From Bacteroides fragilis (lineage in GTDB: Bacteria; Bacillota; Clostridia; Lachnospirales; Lachnospiraceae): a stretch of 26,924 nucleotides of DNA. Shown here piece after piece: positions 7,061 to 14,781 of the stretch (positions are counted from its first letter, which is position 1; every line of letters begins with the position of its first letter). The notes beneath the pieces are model-generated. The model was not told the origin of the DNA, made no database searches, and was given only the letters and a program-made list of their open reading frames with translations. A program made the position numbers and the translations under genes. The stretch spans positions 1 through 26,924 of the forward strand of contig JAMPFK010000030.1 of assembly GCA_023664485.1 (NCBI GenBank). The letters run 5' to 3'.

Positions 7061-7789
7061 GTGCTGAAAGAGAATGAAAGAGTAGATGATTTGCAGCGTA
7101 ACGGCTACAGGATCATCCAGAATCCGGATAAGTTCTGTTTCGGAATGGATGCCGTCCTGCTTTCCGGATTTGCCAGAGCGAAAGAGGGAAGCCATGTTCT
7201 GGATATGGGGACGGGTACGGGCATTATTCCGATTCTGCTGGAGGCAAAGACGGAGGCGGCATGTCTGACTGGTCTGGAGATTCAGGAGGAGAGCGCCGAT
7301 ATGGCGAGGCGCAGCGTTGCGCTGAACGGGCTGGAAAAAAAGATTACGATCGTTACAGGGGATATCAAAGAGGCAGGGAATCTTTTTGGCGCTGCTTCTT
7401 TTGATGTTATCACCTGTAATCCGCCTTATATGATCGGACAGCATGGCCTGGTCAATCCGGCGGATGCGAAAGCCATTGCGCGGCATGAGATTTTGTGTAC
7501 GCTGGAAGATGTCATCGGGCAGGCGGCGAAGCTGTTAAGGCCGGGCGGCAATTTTTTCATGGTGCACAGGCCGTTCCGGCTGGCGGAGATTATGGCGCTG
7601 CTGTGCCGGTACAGGCTGGAACCGAAACGGATGCAGCTGGTCCATCCTTTTGTGGATAAAGAACCCAATATGGTGCTGATCGAGGCGAACCGGGGCGGAA
7701 AGCCCCGCATGAAGGTTGAGAAGCCGTTGATCATTTATAAAGAGCCGGGCGTCTATATGCCGGAAATTTATGATCTGTATGGTTATTAG
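7061..7789 (+). CDS. TrmN6/YabB-like tRNA1(Val) adenine-N6 methyltransferase
   Basis: A 242-residue class I SAM-dependent methyltransferase. Motif I is DMGTGTG (48-54), GLEIQEES holds the acidic residue that contacts SAM ribose, and NPPYM (120-124) is the catalytic motif of amino-methylating enzymes. The N-terminal NGYRIIQNPDKFCFGMDAVLL is typical of the COG4123/TrmN6 group, which modifies A37 of tRNA1(Val) in Escherichia coli; the Firmicute relative YabB sits in the same operon position. I prefer GTG 7061, seven bases after TAGGGA (7048-7053). An in-frame ATG at 7040 would overlap the ricT stop and add seven residues without a good binding site. Confidence 0.86.
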   Translation: MLKENERVDDLQRNGYRIIQNPDKFCFGMDAVLLSGFARAKEGSHVLDMGTGTGIIPILLEAKTEAACLTGLEIQEESADMARRSVALNGLEKKITIVTGDIKEAGNLFGAASFDVITCNPPYMIGQHGLVNPADAKAIARHEILCTLEDVIGQAAKLLRPGGNFFMVHRPFRLAEIMALLCRYRLEPKRMQLVHPFVDKEPNMVLIEANRGGKPRMKVEKPLIIYKEPGVYMPEIYDLYGY

Positions 7790-7790
7790 C

Positions 7791-7829
7791 GTTGAAAAGC
7801 CGGAGATTTTTCAACCGCGGAACCTGCGG
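7791..7829 (+). other. Intercistronic hairpins between the methyltransferase and rsmI
   Basis: GTTGAAAA (7791-7798) pairs with TTTTCAAC (7808-7815), and a second small stem CCGC/GCGG spans 7815-7829. No T-run follows, so this is unlikely to terminate transcription. It may be an mRNA processing or stability element in a 70-base gap. Confidence 0.45.
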
Positions 7830-7859
7830 ACTGCGCGGAGAGAAAGGAGCGCTTGTAAG

Positions 7860-8702
7860 ATGGCAGGGATTTTGTATCTGTGCGCGACACCGATCGGGAA
7901 TCTGGGCGATATGACGCCGCGCGTGACGGAGACGCTGCGGGCTGTCGATATCATTGCCGCGGAGGATACGCGTAACAGCATCAGACTGTTAAATCATTTT
8001 GAAATAAAAACTTCTATGACAAGTTATCATGAATATAATAAAATAGAAAAAGCGGACTACCTGGTAGAGCAGCTTCTGCAGGGAAAAGACGTGGCGCTGA
8101 TCACCGATGCGGGGACGCCGGCAATTTCCGATCCAGGAGAAGTCCTGGTGCGGAAATGCCGGGAGGCGGATATCACGGTAACTTCCCTGCCGGGCGCGTG
8201 CGCCTGTATTACGGCCCTGACGCTGTCGGGGCTCAGCGCCAGAAGATTTTGTTTTGAAGGATTCCTTCCTGCCGATAAGAGGGAAAAGGCGGAAGTATTG
8301 GAAGAGCTGCAGGAAGAATCCAGAACGATTATTTTGTATGAAGCGCCGCATCGTCTGAAAAAGACGTTAAAAGAATTATACGACAACATGGGGAACAGAA
8401 AGATCACTTTGTGCAGGGAATTGACGAAGAAATTTGAAACGATTCTGCCGATAACGCTGGAGGAGGCTCTCGCTTATTATGAAACGCAGGAGCCGCGCGG
8501 CGAATATGTCATCGTGCTCGAAGGAAAGAGCCGCCGGGAGAAGAAGGAAGCTGAAAAAGAATTCTGGCAGGCGATGCCTATCGAGGAACACATGGCATAT
8601 TATGAGAAGGAGGGGATGGACAGAAAAAGCGCGATGAAACAGGTCGCAAAAGACCGGGGCGTGACAAAAAGAGAGATTTATCAATATTTATTAAATAAGT
8701 GA
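7860..8702 (+). CDS. rsmI: 16S rRNA (cytidine1402-2'-O)-methyltransferase
   Basis: A 280-residue member of the tetrapyrrole-methylase fold with the RsmI motifs in order: ATPIGNLGDMT (9-19), AAEDTR (33-38), TDAGTPAISDPG (82-93) and SLPGACA (109-115), then EAPHR in the second half. It 2'-O-methylates C1402 in the decoding centre of 16S rRNA. ATG 7860 is chosen because AGAAAGGAG (7841-7849) lies ten bases upstream and the family N-terminus follows immediately. It is the last gene of the run; in B. subtilis the orthologue yabC closes the same group. The C-terminal HTH-like tail KDRGVTKREIYQYLL is normal for the family. Confidence 0.95.
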   Translation: MAGILYLCATPIGNLGDMTPRVTETLRAVDIIAAEDTRNSIRLLNHFEIKTSMTSYHEYNKIEKADYLVEQLLQGKDVALITDAGTPAISDPGEVLVRKCREADITVTSLPGACACITALTLSGLSARRFCFEGFLPADKREKAEVLEELQEESRTIILYEAPHRLKKTLKELYDNMGNRKITLCRELTKKFETILPITLEEALAYYETQEPRGEYVIVLEGKSRREKKEAEKEFWQAMPIEEHMAYYEKEGMDRKSAMKQVAKDRGVTKREIYQYLLNK

Positions 8703-8703
8703 A

Positions 8704-8731
8704 TTGACAAAACCAATAAAAACCGTAAAAT
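8704..8731 (+). promoter_or_regulatory. Upstream promoter of acpP-fabK
   Basis: TTGACA (8704-8709) and TAAAAT (8726-8731) are 16 bases apart, immediately after the rsmI stop codon. This is a plausible sigma-A promoter, in tandem with the stronger one downstream. Confidence 0.6.
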
Positions 8732-8735
8732 AAGA

Positions 8736-8764
8736 TTGACAAACAGGGGAGCAGAGAATATACT
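8736..8764 (+). promoter_or_regulatory. Main sigma-A promoter of acpP-fabK
   Basis: TTGACA (8736-8741), a 17-base spacer and TATACT (8759-8764) are close to the sigma-A consensus. The predicted transcription start is near 8771, inside the palindrome at 8764-8776. Confidence 0.82.
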
Positions 8765-8776
8765 TTGAATATCAAA
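8764..8776. promoter_or_regulatory. FabT-like operator 1 (TTTGA-ATA-TCAAA)
   Basis: A perfect 5-3-5 palindrome overlaps the last base of the -10 element and the predicted start site. TTTGA-N3-TCAAA is the core of the sites bound by FabT, the MarR-type repressor of fatty acid synthesis in Firmicutes. A second copy precedes fabD. A bound protein here would block the main promoter. No fabT gene is present in the window. Confidence 0.7.
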
Positions 8777-8821
8777 CTATTCTTTGCCGGAAAAATAATA
8801 AGATGGAAAAGGAGATAAGAA

Positions 8822-9055
8822 ATGTTAGAAAGAGTAAGAGAAATTATTCAGGAACAGTTAAATCTGGAGGGTGTTGAGATTACGGAAGAATCTTCTTTCA
8901 AAGATGACCTGGGGGCGGATTCACTGGATTTATTTGAACTTGTTATGGCTTTTGAAGAGGAATACGGTATCGAAATCCCTTCGGAAGATCTGGAGCAGAT
9001 CACGACGGTCGGGGCTGTTATCGAGTATATGAAGAGCAAGGGCGTTGAGGCATAG
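8822..9055 (+). CDS. acpP: Acyl carrier protein
   Basis: A 77-residue acidic four-helix protein. S34 in GADSLDLFEL is the 4'-phosphopantetheine attachment site. It carries growing acyl chains for the Fab enzymes encoded downstream. AAAAGGAGA precedes ATG 8822. The length and the EEEYGIEIP helix III region are standard. It is first in the acpP-fabK unit, under the two tandem promoters and the FabT-like operator. Confidence 0.97.
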   Translation: MLERVREIIQEQLNLEGVEITEESSFKDDLGADSLDLFELVMAFEEEYGIEIPSEDLEQITTVGAVIEYMKSKGVEA

Positions 9056-9076
9056 AGCGGGATAAGGTTGTTTGTC

Positions 9077-9997
9077 ATGAAAACAAAGATTACGGAACTT
9101 CTGGGAATTGAATACCCGATTATTCAGGGCGGCATGGCATGGGTCGCGGAGTATCATCTGGCGGCGGCTGTTTCCGAGGCAGGCGGGCTCGGCATTATCG
9201 GCGCGGGCGGCGCGCCGGCGTCTTTTGTACGGGAACAGATCCGGAAAGTAAAAGAAACGACACAGAAGCCTTTCGGCGTCAACATCATGCTGATGAATCC
9301 GGAGGCGGATCAGATTGCGCAGGCCGTTGTGGAAGAAGGGGTAAAAGTCGTTACCACAGGAGCCGGGAACCCCGGCAAATATATGGCGGTGTGGAAGGAA
9401 GCCGATATTAAGGTCATTCCGGTCGTAGCCAGCGCAGCGCTCGCGAGGATGATGGAGCGCGCGGGTGCGGATGCTGTCGTTGCGGAAGGCATGGAATCCG
9501 GCGGCCATATCGGTGAGGCGACAACGATGACACTTGTTCCGCAGGTCGTGGATGCGGTCGGCATTCCTGTTGTTGCGGCCGGAGGAATCGCGGACGGCAG
9601 AGGTTTTGCAGCGGCGGTGATGCTGGGAGCCCAGGCGGTCCAGATGGGCACGCGGTTTATCGTAGCCAAAGAGTCTATTGTACATGAGAACTATAAGCAG
9701 AAGGTTATTGCGGCGAAGGACATCGATACGGCAGTGACGGGAAGGTCAACGGGACATCCGATTCGCTGTATCCGTAATAAGACGACGAGAGAATATCTGA
9801 AACTGGAAAAAGAAGGGGCGACGCTGGAAGAACTGGAAAAGCTGACGCTGGGAGGACTCCGGCGGGCAGTCGTGGAAGGCGATGTCATAAACGGCTCCGT
9901 GATGGCAGGACAGATTGCGGGGCTTGTAAAAAAAGAGCAGACCTGTGCGGAAATAATTCAGGAAATCATGGCGCAGGCCGTTGAATTGATGAAATAA
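9077..9997 (+). CDS. fabK: FabK-type enoyl-ACP reductase II
   Basis: A 306-residue FMN-dependent TIM-barrel enzyme of the nitronate monooxygenase/FabK family. Recognisable features are IIQGGMAWVA (15-24), EAGGLGIIGAGG (34-45), H144 in GMESGGHIGE (matching the His144 reported for the pneumococcal enzyme), and the phosphate-binding region AAGGIADGRGFAAA followed by GTRF. It reduces trans-2-enoyl-ACP in the last step of each elongation cycle. FabK organisms are naturally insensitive to FabI-directed inhibitors such as triclosan. ATG 9077 is favoured, nine bases after the AAGG at 9064-9067; an in-frame TTG at 9068 is too close to it. No fabI-like gene is visible. Confidence 0.94.
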   Translation: MKTKITELLGIEYPIIQGGMAWVAEYHLAAAVSEAGGLGIIGAGGAPASFVREQIRKVKETTQKPFGVNIMLMNPEADQIAQAVVEEGVKVVTTGAGNPGKYMAVWKEADIKVIPVVASAALARMMERAGADAVVAEGMESGGHIGEATTMTLVPQVVDAVGIPVVAAGGIADGRGFAAAVMLGAQAVQMGTRFIVAKESIVHENYKQKVIAAKDIDTAVTGRSTGHPIRCIRNKTTREYLKLEKEGATLEELEKLTLGGLRRAVVEGDVINGSVMAGQIAGLVKKEQTCAEIIQEIMAQAVELMK

Positions 9998-10011
9998 TTG
10001 TATAGATGTGG

Positions 10012-10051
10012 AGCGCGGGCTTTCCATTTTACTGCGGAGCCTGCGCTTTTT
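10012..10051 (+). terminator. Intrinsic terminator after fabK
   Basis: AGCGCGGGCT (10012-10021) pairs over 10 bp (one G-U) with AGCCTGCGCT (10038-10047), followed by TTTT. It separates acpP-fabK from the fabD unit, so the second unit needs its own promoter. Confidence 0.82.
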
Positions 10052-10064
10052 CAGAAACTAATAC

Positions 10065-10077
10065 TTTGAAAATCAAA
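10065..10077. promoter_or_regulatory. FabT-like operator 2 (TTTGA-AAA-TCAAA)
   Basis: Same 5-3-5 palindrome as at 8764, with the identical flanking context TACTTTGAA-ATCAAA. TAATAC at 10059-10064 may be the -10 element it overlaps; I see no convincing -35 box. It lies 47 bases before fabD and just after the terminator, so both fab units appear to answer to one regulator. Confidence 0.68.
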
Positions 10078-10123
10078 ATATTCTGAAATAGAAGAAAAGG
10101 AAAAGAAAGAGGGAAAGGTTTCC

Positions 10124-11047
10124 ATGGGAAGAACGGCATTTCTGTTTCCCGGTCAGGGCGCGCAGTATATCGGGATGGGGAAGGATTTTTACGAACAGAT
10201 TTCCGTCAGCAGAGAAATGTTCGAGCTGGCGGGAAAAGCGGGCGGAGTGGACATTGCCGCGTTGTGCTTTGAAGAGAACGAGCGGATAAATATCACAGAG
10301 TATACACAGATCGCCATGCTGGCGGCTGAGGTCGCTATCTTAAAAGCAGTCGAGGAAACAGGTATCCGCCCCGATGTGACAGCGGGATTAAGCCTTGGGG
10401 AATACGGCGCGCTTGCTGCGGGCGGCGTTATGACGCCGGAGGACGTTTTCAGGATCGTAAGAAAAAGAGGTATCTATATGCAGGAAGCGGTGCCGGAGGG
10501 CGGCGCTATGGCGGCAGTCCTTGGGCTGGATGCGGAAATCATCGAGAGGATCTGTGCGGAGACGCCGGGAACGGTGTCCATAGCAAATTATAACTGTCCA
10601 GGGCAGATCGTCATTACGGGGGAGAGCGGGGCAATTCAGGCGGCGGCCGTAAAGCTGGCCGAAGCGGGGGCCAGGAGGTGCGTGCCATTAAAGGTGAGCG
10701 GTCCTTTTCACTCGAAGATGCTTACCGGCGCGGGGGAAAAACTGGCAAAGGAGCTGGACGCGGTTACAGTCCATGAAATCCGCGTTCCGTATATCGCCAA
10801 CGTGACGGCGGATTATGTGACAAAAACGGAGGATGTAAAGCCGCTTCTCGAAAAACAGGTATCCTCTTCCGTCAAGTGGCAGCAGTCTGTCGAGAGGATG
10901 CTGGCGGACGGCACAGACACCTTTGTCGAAATCGGACCGGGAAAGACGCTTTCGGGTTTTATGAGAAAGATAAGCCGCGATGTGAAGGTGCTGAATATCG
11001 AAAAAGTGGAAGATTTGGAGAAAGTAGAAGAGCTGCGGAAGCGGTAA
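10124..11047 (+). CDS. fabD: Malonyl-CoA:ACP transacylase
   Basis: A 307-residue alpha/beta hydrolase-type acyltransferase. FPGQGAQYIGMG (8-19) is the family opening. The nucleophile is S90 in GLSLGEYGAL, where Leu replaces the more common His of GHSLGE, and H196 in GPFHSKML is the catalytic histidine. EIGPGKTLSGF is the usual C-terminal motif. It moves malonyl from CoA to ACP to supply the elongation reactions. AAAGG precedes ATG 10124 by about nine bases. It is the first gene of the second fab unit, behind FabT-like operator 2. Confidence 0.96.
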   Translation: MGRTAFLFPGQGAQYIGMGKDFYEQISVSREMFELAGKAGGVDIAALCFEENERINITEYTQIAMLAAEVAILKAVEETGIRPDVTAGLSLGEYGALAAGGVMTPEDVFRIVRKRGIYMQEAVPEGGAMAAVLGLDAEIIERICAETPGTVSIANYNCPGQIVITGESGAIQAAAVKLAEAGARRCVPLKVSGPFHSKMLTGAGEKLAKELDAVTVHEIRVPYIANVTADYVTKTEDVKPLLEKQVSSSVKWQQSVERMLADGTDTFVEIGPGKTLSGFMRKISRDVKVLNIEKVEDLEKVEELRKR

Positions 11048-11064
11048 AAGGAAATGGGGATTTT

Positions 11065-11090
11065 CCAGGGCGTCAAAGCACGCCGCCTGG
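11065..11090 (+). other. Intercistronic hairpin between fabD and fabG
   Basis: CCAGG-GCG (11065-11072) pairs with CGC..CCTGG (11081-11090) with a two-base bulge. No T-run follows; a role in mRNA stability is possible but not shown. Confidence 0.4.
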
Positions 11091-11108
11091 GACAAAGGAG
11101 AGGAAAAT

Positions 11109-11849
11109 ATGCTGACAGGGAAAGTTGCCCTTGTAACGGGCGCGGGGCGCGGAATCGGGCGCCAGATCGCATTGACGCTGGCCGGATACGGCGCGGATGT
11201 TATCGTGAATTACAACGGTTCTAAAGAAAAAGCGGAAGAAGTCGTCCGGGAGATCGGGGACATGGGCAGGAAGGCGGCGGCGGTACAGTGTACGGTGGAC
11301 GATTACGAGGCATGCGGGAAGATGATAACGGATATGCTGGCGGCGTTCGGCCATATCGATATTCTTGTGAACAATGCGGGTATTACGAAAGATAATCTGC
11401 TGATGAAAATGACGGATGCCGATTTTGACGCGGTCATTGAAACGAATCTGAAAGGTACTTTTCATACGATAAAACATATGTACCGGCCTTTTTTAAAGCA
11501 GAAGAGCGGAAGAATCGTCAATCTCTCTTCAGTGACAGGTATTCTCGGAAACGCAGGACAGGCCAATTATGCGGCGTCGAAAGCAGGCGTCATCGGGCTT
11601 ACAAAGTCGGTGGCAAAGGAGCTTGCGGGAAGAAATATTACGGTCAATGCGGTCGCGCCCGGCTATATCGATACGGATATGACACAGGCTATGCCGGATT
11701 CGGCAAAAGAGGCGGTCTTGTCGCGGATTCCGTTAAAAAGGGCCGGAACGCCGAAAGATATTGCGGAAACGGTGGCGTTTCTGGCAAGCGACAAAGCATC
11801 GTATATTACCGGACAGGTCATTTCCGTTGACGGCGGAATGGCAATTTAA
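11109..11849 (+). CDS. fabG: 3-oxoacyl-ACP reductase
   Basis: A 246-residue short-chain dehydrogenase. The NADPH loop is TGAGRGIG (10-17), NNAG stands at 88-91, and the catalytic set is S141, Y154 and K158 (SSVTG...YAASK), with the Ser-Tyr spacing of E. coli FabG. The C-terminus YITGQVISVDGGMAI is typical. It reduces 3-ketoacyl-ACP to 3-hydroxyacyl-ACP. The binding site AAAGGAGAGG precedes ATG 11109. It lies 61 bases after fabD and 18 before fabF. Confidence 0.97.
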   Translation: MLTGKVALVTGAGRGIGRQIALTLAGYGADVIVNYNGSKEKAEEVVREIGDMGRKAAAVQCTVDDYEACGKMITDMLAAFGHIDILVNNAGITKDNLLMKMTDADFDAVIETNLKGTFHTIKHMYRPFLKQKSGRIVNLSSVTGILGNAGQANYAASKAGVIGLTKSVAKELAGRNITVNAVAPGYIDTDMTQAMPDSAKEAVLSRIPLKRAGTPKDIAETVAFLASDKASYITGQVISVDGGMAI

Positions 11850-11867
11850 AGGAGGAAAGCGAGGCTT

Positions 11868-13106
11868 ATGATGAGCAGAAGAGTGGTTGTAACAGGGATG
11901 GGCGCGATAACGCCTGTCGGACTTGGCGTAGAGGAATTCTGGGCGGGAGTGAAAGCGGGCAGAACGGGATTCGGTGAAATTACCAGATTCGACGCATCGG
12001 CATATAAATGTAAGCTGGCGGCAGAGGTAAAGGGTTTTGAGGGAAAAAACTATATGGATTCCAAAGCGGCCAGAAGGATGGAGCTGTTCTGTCAGTATGC
12101 GGTGGCTGCGGCGAAAGAAGCGATAGAGGACGCGGGAATCGATATGGAAAAAGAGGATCCCTACCGCGCAGGCGTTTCCGTCGGTTCGGGAATCGGTTCT
12201 TTACAGGCGATGGAAAGAGCGCACAGCAGGCTGCTGGAAAAAGGGCCGTCCAGAGTGGAGCCGCTTCTCGTTCCGCTGATGATTTCCAATATGGCGGCGG
12301 GAAATGTGTCGATTCAGTTCGGACTGAAAGGAAAGAGCATTAATGTCGTGACAGCATGTGCGACGGGTACCAATTCCATCGGAGAAGCATTTCGCACGAT
12401 TCAGTACGGGGATGCGGAAATCATGATCGCAGGCGGTACGGAGAGCAGCATTACGCCGATAGGGGTCGCAGGTTTTTCCGCCTTGACGGCGCTCACGTCT
12501 TCGGATGACCCTGCCAGATGCTCCATTCCCTTTGATAAGGAGCGGAGCGGCTTCGTGATGGGCGAGGGTGCGGCTGTCGTCGTGCTGGAAGAGCTGGAAC
12601 ATGCGAAGGCGAGAGGGGCCGGGATCTATGCGGAAGTCGCAGGCTATGGCTGTACATCCGACGCCTGTCATATTACCTCTCCGGCGGAGGACGGTTCCGG
12701 CGCGGCAAAGGCGATGGCATATGCGGCTGCGGACGCGGGCGTCCCGATGGAGGATATCACCTATATCAATGCGCATGGAACGAGCACGCATCACAATGAT
12801 CTCTTCGAGACGAGAGCGATCAAGCGGGCATTTGGCGAACATGCGAAAAAAATCAAAATTAATTCGACGAAATCCATGACAGGGCATCTGCTCGGCGCGG
12901 CGGGTGCGGTCGAGTTCGTTACCTGTGTGAAAGAACTGCAGGAAGGATATATTCATAAGACGGCGGGCTATCGGGTGCCGGATGAGGAATGCGATTTGGA
13001 TTACTGCATCGAGCCGGCGGAGGGAGCGTTTCAGTATGCGCTGTCCAATTCGCTTGGTTTTGGCGGGCACAATGCGAGCATACTTGTGAAAAAATATTGC
13101 GAATAA
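11868..13106 (+). CDS. fabF: 3-oxoacyl-ACP synthase II
   Basis: A 412-residue condensing enzyme with thiolase fold. The catalytic triad is C164 in TACATGTNSIGEAF, H303 in NAHGTSTHHND and H340 in MTGHLLGAAGAVE. The position usually occupied by Pro in HGTSTP is His here, which does not affect catalytic residues. GFGGHNASIL closes the protein. It elongates acyl-ACP with malonyl-ACP. Two adjacent ATG codons (11868 and 11871) are equally plausible; AAAGGAGG lies at 11848-11855. No fabB-type paralogue is present in the window. Confidence 0.96.
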   Translation: MMSRRVVVTGMGAITPVGLGVEEFWAGVKAGRTGFGEITRFDASAYKCKLAAEVKGFEGKNYMDSKAARRMELFCQYAVAAAKEAIEDAGIDMEKEDPYRAGVSVGSGIGSLQAMERAHSRLLEKGPSRVEPLLVPLMISNMAAGNVSIQFGLKGKSINVVTACATGTNSIGEAFRTIQYGDAEIMIAGGTESSITPIGVAGFSALTALTSSDDPARCSIPFDKERSGFVMGEGAAVVVLEELEHAKARGAGIYAEVAGYGCTSDACHITSPAEDGSGAAKAMAYAAADAGVPMEDITYINAHGTSTHHNDLFETRAIKRAFGEHAKKIKINSTKSMTGHLLGAAGAVEFVTCVKELQEGYIHKTAGYRVPDEECDLDYCIEPAEGAFQYALSNSLGFGGHNASILVKKYCE

Positions 13107-13123
13107 AGACAGGGAGGTTAGAG

Positions 13124-13558
13124 ATGGCAGTTTTAAGCGCAAAAGAAATCATGGAGATCATTCCGCACAGACAGCCTTTTATGCTGATAGATACAGTCGA
13201 AGAGCTGGAGCCGGGCGTAAAGGCGGTCGCCAGGAAATGCGTTTCTTATAACGAGCCGTATTTTGCGGGGCATTTTCCGAAAGAGCCGGTGATGCCGGGC
13301 GTTCTGATCATCGAAGCGCTGGCGCAGACGGGCGCTGTGGCTATTTTGAGCCAGCCGGAATTTCATGGGAAAACGGCTTATTTTGCGGCGATCAATTCGG
13401 CGAAGTTCAAAGGCAAAGTGGCGCCGGGGGATGTGCTGACGCTGGAAACGGAAATCATAAAGGTCAAAGGACCTGTCGGCGTGGGCGAGGCGAAAGCTTA
13501 TGTGGATGGGAAGCTGGTAACAACGGCGGAGCTCACATTTGCCATCGGAGATGCGTAG
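13124..13558 (+). CDS. fabZ: 3-hydroxyacyl-ACP dehydratase
   Basis: A 144-residue hot-dog-fold dehydratase. IPHRQPFMLID (13-23) is the family opening; H50 in YFAGHFP and E64 in IIEALAQ are the catalytic pair. It removes water from 3-hydroxyacyl-ACP. GGGAGGT (13112-13118) precedes ATG 13124. An in-frame upstream ATG at 12989 lies inside fabF and is not credible. The last ten codons, AELTFAIGDA, are repeated in frame 51 bases downstream as AELTFAMGDV, beyond the TAG stop. Confidence 0.96.
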   Translation: MAVLSAKEIMEIIPHRQPFMLIDTVEELEPGVKAVARKCVSYNEPYFAGHFPKEPVMPGVLIIEALAQTGAVAILSQPEFHGKTAYFAAINSAKFKGKVAPGDVLTLETEIIKVKGPVGVGEAKAYVDGKLVTTAELTFAIGDA

Positions 13559-13611
13559 AGGAGAGAGCTGCACCGGGCGGAGCTCACATTTGCAATGGGA
13601 GACGTATAGAT
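13526..13611 (+). repeat. In-frame direct repeat of the fabZ 3' end
   Basis: Positions 13526-13560 recur at 13577-13611 with few differences; the offset is 51 bases, exactly 17 codons. Reading through the fabZ TAG (13556-13558) stays open and gives a second AELTFAMGDV ending at TAG 13607-13609, directly before the fabH ATG. The second copy provides the GGGAG that serves as the fabH ribosome binding site. Confidence 0.85.
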
Positions 13612-14572
13612 GAGAACGAGAATTACAGGAACCGGAAGCTGTCTGCCGGCAACGGTCGTGACAAACGACGATTTGTCGAAAATCATGGATACCTCCGATG
13701 AGTGGATCAGCAGCCGGACGGGTATCCGGGAGCGCAGGCTCGTAAAAGAGGAGACGACGACGGCGATGTCAGTGAAGGCGGCGAAAAGAGCGATGGAAAA
13801 TGCAGGCGTTTCTCCGCAGGAAATAGAACTGATCATCGTTGGCACGATAACGGGCGACTATGTGACTCCTTCCGCCGCATGCGAAGTGCAGGCGGCGATC
13901 GGTGCAGAGAAAGCCGTCGCTTTTGATATCAACGCGGCGTGTTCCGGGTTTATGTTCGCACTGCATACCGCAGACGCTTATTTCAAAGCCGGGATTTATA
14001 AAACGGCTCTGATTTTGGGGGCGGAAACCTTGTCGAAAATCATGGACTGGAACGACCGGAGTACCTGCGTGCTGTTCGGAGACGGCGCGGGAGCGGCGGT
14101 GGTGCAAAGCAGCCGGACGGGTCTGCTCGCGTACGAACAGGGGTCAGACGGCGCGGGGGGAATGGCGCTGACCTGCCCGAACAGAAAGAATAACAATCCT
14201 TTTATCAAAAATCCTGCGGAGGCTGCCTATACGAAAATGGACGGACAGGAGGTCTATAGGTTCGCGGTCACAGTGGTTCCCGCCTCTGTCAGGAAGGTCG
14301 TCGGGGCGGCCGGGCTGGCGATAGAGGACATCGATTATTTTGTGCTGCATCAGGCGAATATCCGCATCATACAGTCCGTGGCGAAGCGTTTAAAGGTGTC
14401 GGAAGACAGATTCCCGACGAGCCTGGACCACTGCGGCAATATTTCTGCGGCCAGCGTGCCGGTCCTGCTGGATGAAATGAATCGGAAGGAGCTGCTGAAG
14501 CCGGGGATGAAAATCGTGCTTTCGGGATTCGGCGGCGGTCTGACCTGGGGAACTGCGGTAATCGAGTGGTGA
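13610..14572 (+). CDS. fabH: 3-oxoacyl-ACP synthase III
   Basis: A 320-residue initiating condensing enzyme. The catalytic residues are C111 in NAACSGFMF, H247 in VLHQANIRI and N277 in CGNISAAS. It condenses acetyl-CoA (or a branched acyl-CoA) with malonyl-ACP to start chain synthesis. The ATG follows the duplicated fabZ tail stop codon immediately, with GGGAG as binding site. fabH is last here, whereas in many Firmicutes it leads the cluster. No accB, accC, accD or accA genes follow. Confidence 0.96.
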   Translation: MRTRITGTGSCLPATVVTNDDLSKIMDTSDEWISSRTGIRERRLVKEETTTAMSVKAAKRAMENAGVSPQEIELIIVGTITGDYVTPSAACEVQAAIGAEKAVAFDINAACSGFMFALHTADAYFKAGIYKTALILGAETLSKIMDWNDRSTCVLFGDGAGAAVVQSSRTGLLAYEQGSDGAGGMALTCPNRKNNNPFIKNPAEAAYTKMDGQEVYRFAVTVVPASVRKVVGAAGLAIEDIDYFVLHQANIRIIQSVAKRLKVSEDRFPTSLDHCGNISAASVPVLLDEMNRKELLKPGMKIVLSGFGGGLTWGTAVIEW

Positions 14573-14781
14573 AACATACGGCGGAGCGGGAGCGTGCCGA
14601 CAGGGAAGAATGTCTGTTCTGACGGCGCTAAACTTAAACGATAACTGAAAATTGATTTGTATGGTGCCAATCATTCTATGATAGAAAAATCCGAGAAGGT
14701 ATAGTATACTCATAAATTAGGAATGATAAGGGATATCGATACGATAATTGGATAACCGGATAGAAGCGAGGCATAAGAACG

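Noticed and set aside
12201..13142. Minus-strand open frame of 313 codons opposite fabF
   Set aside because: It is antisense to the conserved fabF catalytic region, is rich in Arg, His and Cys without motif structure, and has no credible ribosome binding site.
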